This document shows positions 6,286 through 6,530 of a stretch of 6,530 nucleotides of DNA, one piece after another. The stretch spans positions 1 through 6,530 of the forward strand of contig JAHEOI010000260.1 of assembly GCA_018610125.1 (NCBI GenBank), given 5' to 3'. The notes under the pieces are model-generated. The model ran no database searches. It was given only the letters and a program-made list of their open reading frames with translations, and was not told the DNA's origin. The DNA comes from Verrucomicrobiota bacterium. GTDB lineage: Bacteria > Verrucomicrobiota > Verrucomicrobiia > Limisphaerales > JAHEOI01. Every line of letters starts with the position of its first letter. Within the stretch, counting starts at the first letter, position 1. The position numbers were made by a program, and so were the translations under genes.

Positions 6286-6314
6286 CCACAGCGCCGACAA
6301 GTCGGCGCACTCCA
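6286..6314 (-). repeat. Palindromic intergenic repeat, copy B
   Basis: Read on the - strand it begins TGGAGTGCGC and forms a perfect 8-bp inverted repeat, GCGCCGAC-TT-GTCGGCGC (6291-6308). It lies 27 nt after the stop of the - strand gene at the window edge, so it may also shape the 3' end of that transcript. No T-run follows. It is inverted relative to copy A. Confidence 0.68.
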
Positions 6315-6341
6315 TACGCTTCGCGATCTCTTTCCCATTTC

Positions 6342-6530
6342 TCAAGGAGAAACTGTCTTAAGCTCCCGACGATCCCAGGGGATTGCGCCGGCCTCGGCCG
6401 CGATGGCATCGAAGGCATCCAGCTCCGCTTCTGTCAATAGCAATCCGCCGGCCCTCTCGCTTCGCGCCGCATTCTCGGCCTCCTGCTGCCCCGGCAATTT
6501 GGCGCCGTCGTTCCCGTGCCCGAGGATGTC
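6342..6530 (-). CDS. Unrecognised protein, C-terminal 62 residues
   Basis: The frame is open to the window edge and ends in TGA at 6342-6344. The visible part has plausible coding composition, with GC-rich third positions. It has an Ala/Glu-rich stretch (QQEAENAARSERAGG, residues 15-29), an acidic likely helix (LTEAELDAFDAIAAEAG, 32-48) and a polar end (PWDRRELKTVSP, 51-62). No signal, membrane segment or known motif is visible, and I do not recognise the family. It points the same way as ugd but is separated from it by about 400 nt of repeats, so it is probably a separate unit. The main evidence for a real gene is the open frame and composition. Confidence 0.5.
   Translation of the reverse strand, partial: DILGHGNDGAKLPGQQEAENAARSERAGGLLLTEAELDAFDAIAAEAGAIPWDRRELKTVSP

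Larger units (their letters stand above)
5977..6341. other. Repeat-rich intergenic region without a credible gene
   Basis: Between the ugd leader and the partial gene at the window edge, overlapping frames on both strands run straight through the repeats and give Arg/Ser/Cys-rich translations without domains, so none is called. Apart from the repeats listed separately, the only further item is a small palindrome CAAGG-TT-CCTTG (6027-6038). The ugd promoter should lie in its left part, but no convincing -10/-35 pair is visible. Confidence 0.6.

Noticed and set aside
5960..6440. Open frames on both strands across the repeat region
   Set aside because: They overlap each other, run through palindromes, have no domain-like sequence, and compete with the more plausible edge gene and intergenic repeats.

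Overview
The window most likely comes from a Verrucomicrobiota bacterium, probably related to the Pedosphaera/Limisphaerales type, or a close PVC-group relative. This is inferred from four things: a secreted IPT/TIG protein ending in the C-terminal module (…SWPA…TTWSNL…QQFFRLKR) common on verrucomicrobial exported proteins; a squalene-hopene-cyclase-like protein of the DTAGALLAL…IGFYFARLWYYE type; an animal-like UDP-glucose dehydrogenase; and intergenic spaces full of short word-like repeats and palindromes. No rRNA, tRNA, CRISPR array or transposase gene is visible.

Left block, + strand (1-3368). The 3' end of a squalene-hopene-cyclase-family gene overlaps by 4 nt (ATGA) with a gene for a secreted protein of three IPT/TIG domains, a CARDB/DUF11-like domain and the C-terminal module. 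After 27 nt follows a complete AI-2E/PerM-family membrane protein. The same direction and tight spacing suggest one transcript.

Convergent gap (3369-3696). It holds no gene. It has a nested hairpin just after the membrane protein gene and an element of about 120 nt whose ends carry inverted versions of the word ACGCAGAT. That element runs up to the stop codon of the gene on the other strand.

Right block, - strand (5947 down to 3697). A complete UDP-glucose 6-dehydrogenase gene (ugd) is followed after 22 nt by a complete elyC-like gene (DUF218/YdcF-SanA-ElyC family). UDP-glucuronate supply and ElyC both concern envelope polysaccharide or peptidoglycan metabolism, so a joint envelope role is a reasonable inference. 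Distinct short-word repeats sit in the ugd leader, in the ugd-elyC spacer, inside elyC (an in-frame 105-nt palindromic insert) and directly after elyC.

Right edge (5977-6530). About 365 nt without a credible gene carry two inverted copies of a palindromic repeat, with compensatory base changes between copies, and a 90-nt imperfect inverted repeat. The window ends in the last 62 codons of an unrecognised - strand gene.

No complete new defence or mobile system is visible. The most unusual signal is repeat biology: a palindromic repeat apparently inserted in frame in a conserved envelope gene, and different repeats at every junction of that gene pair.
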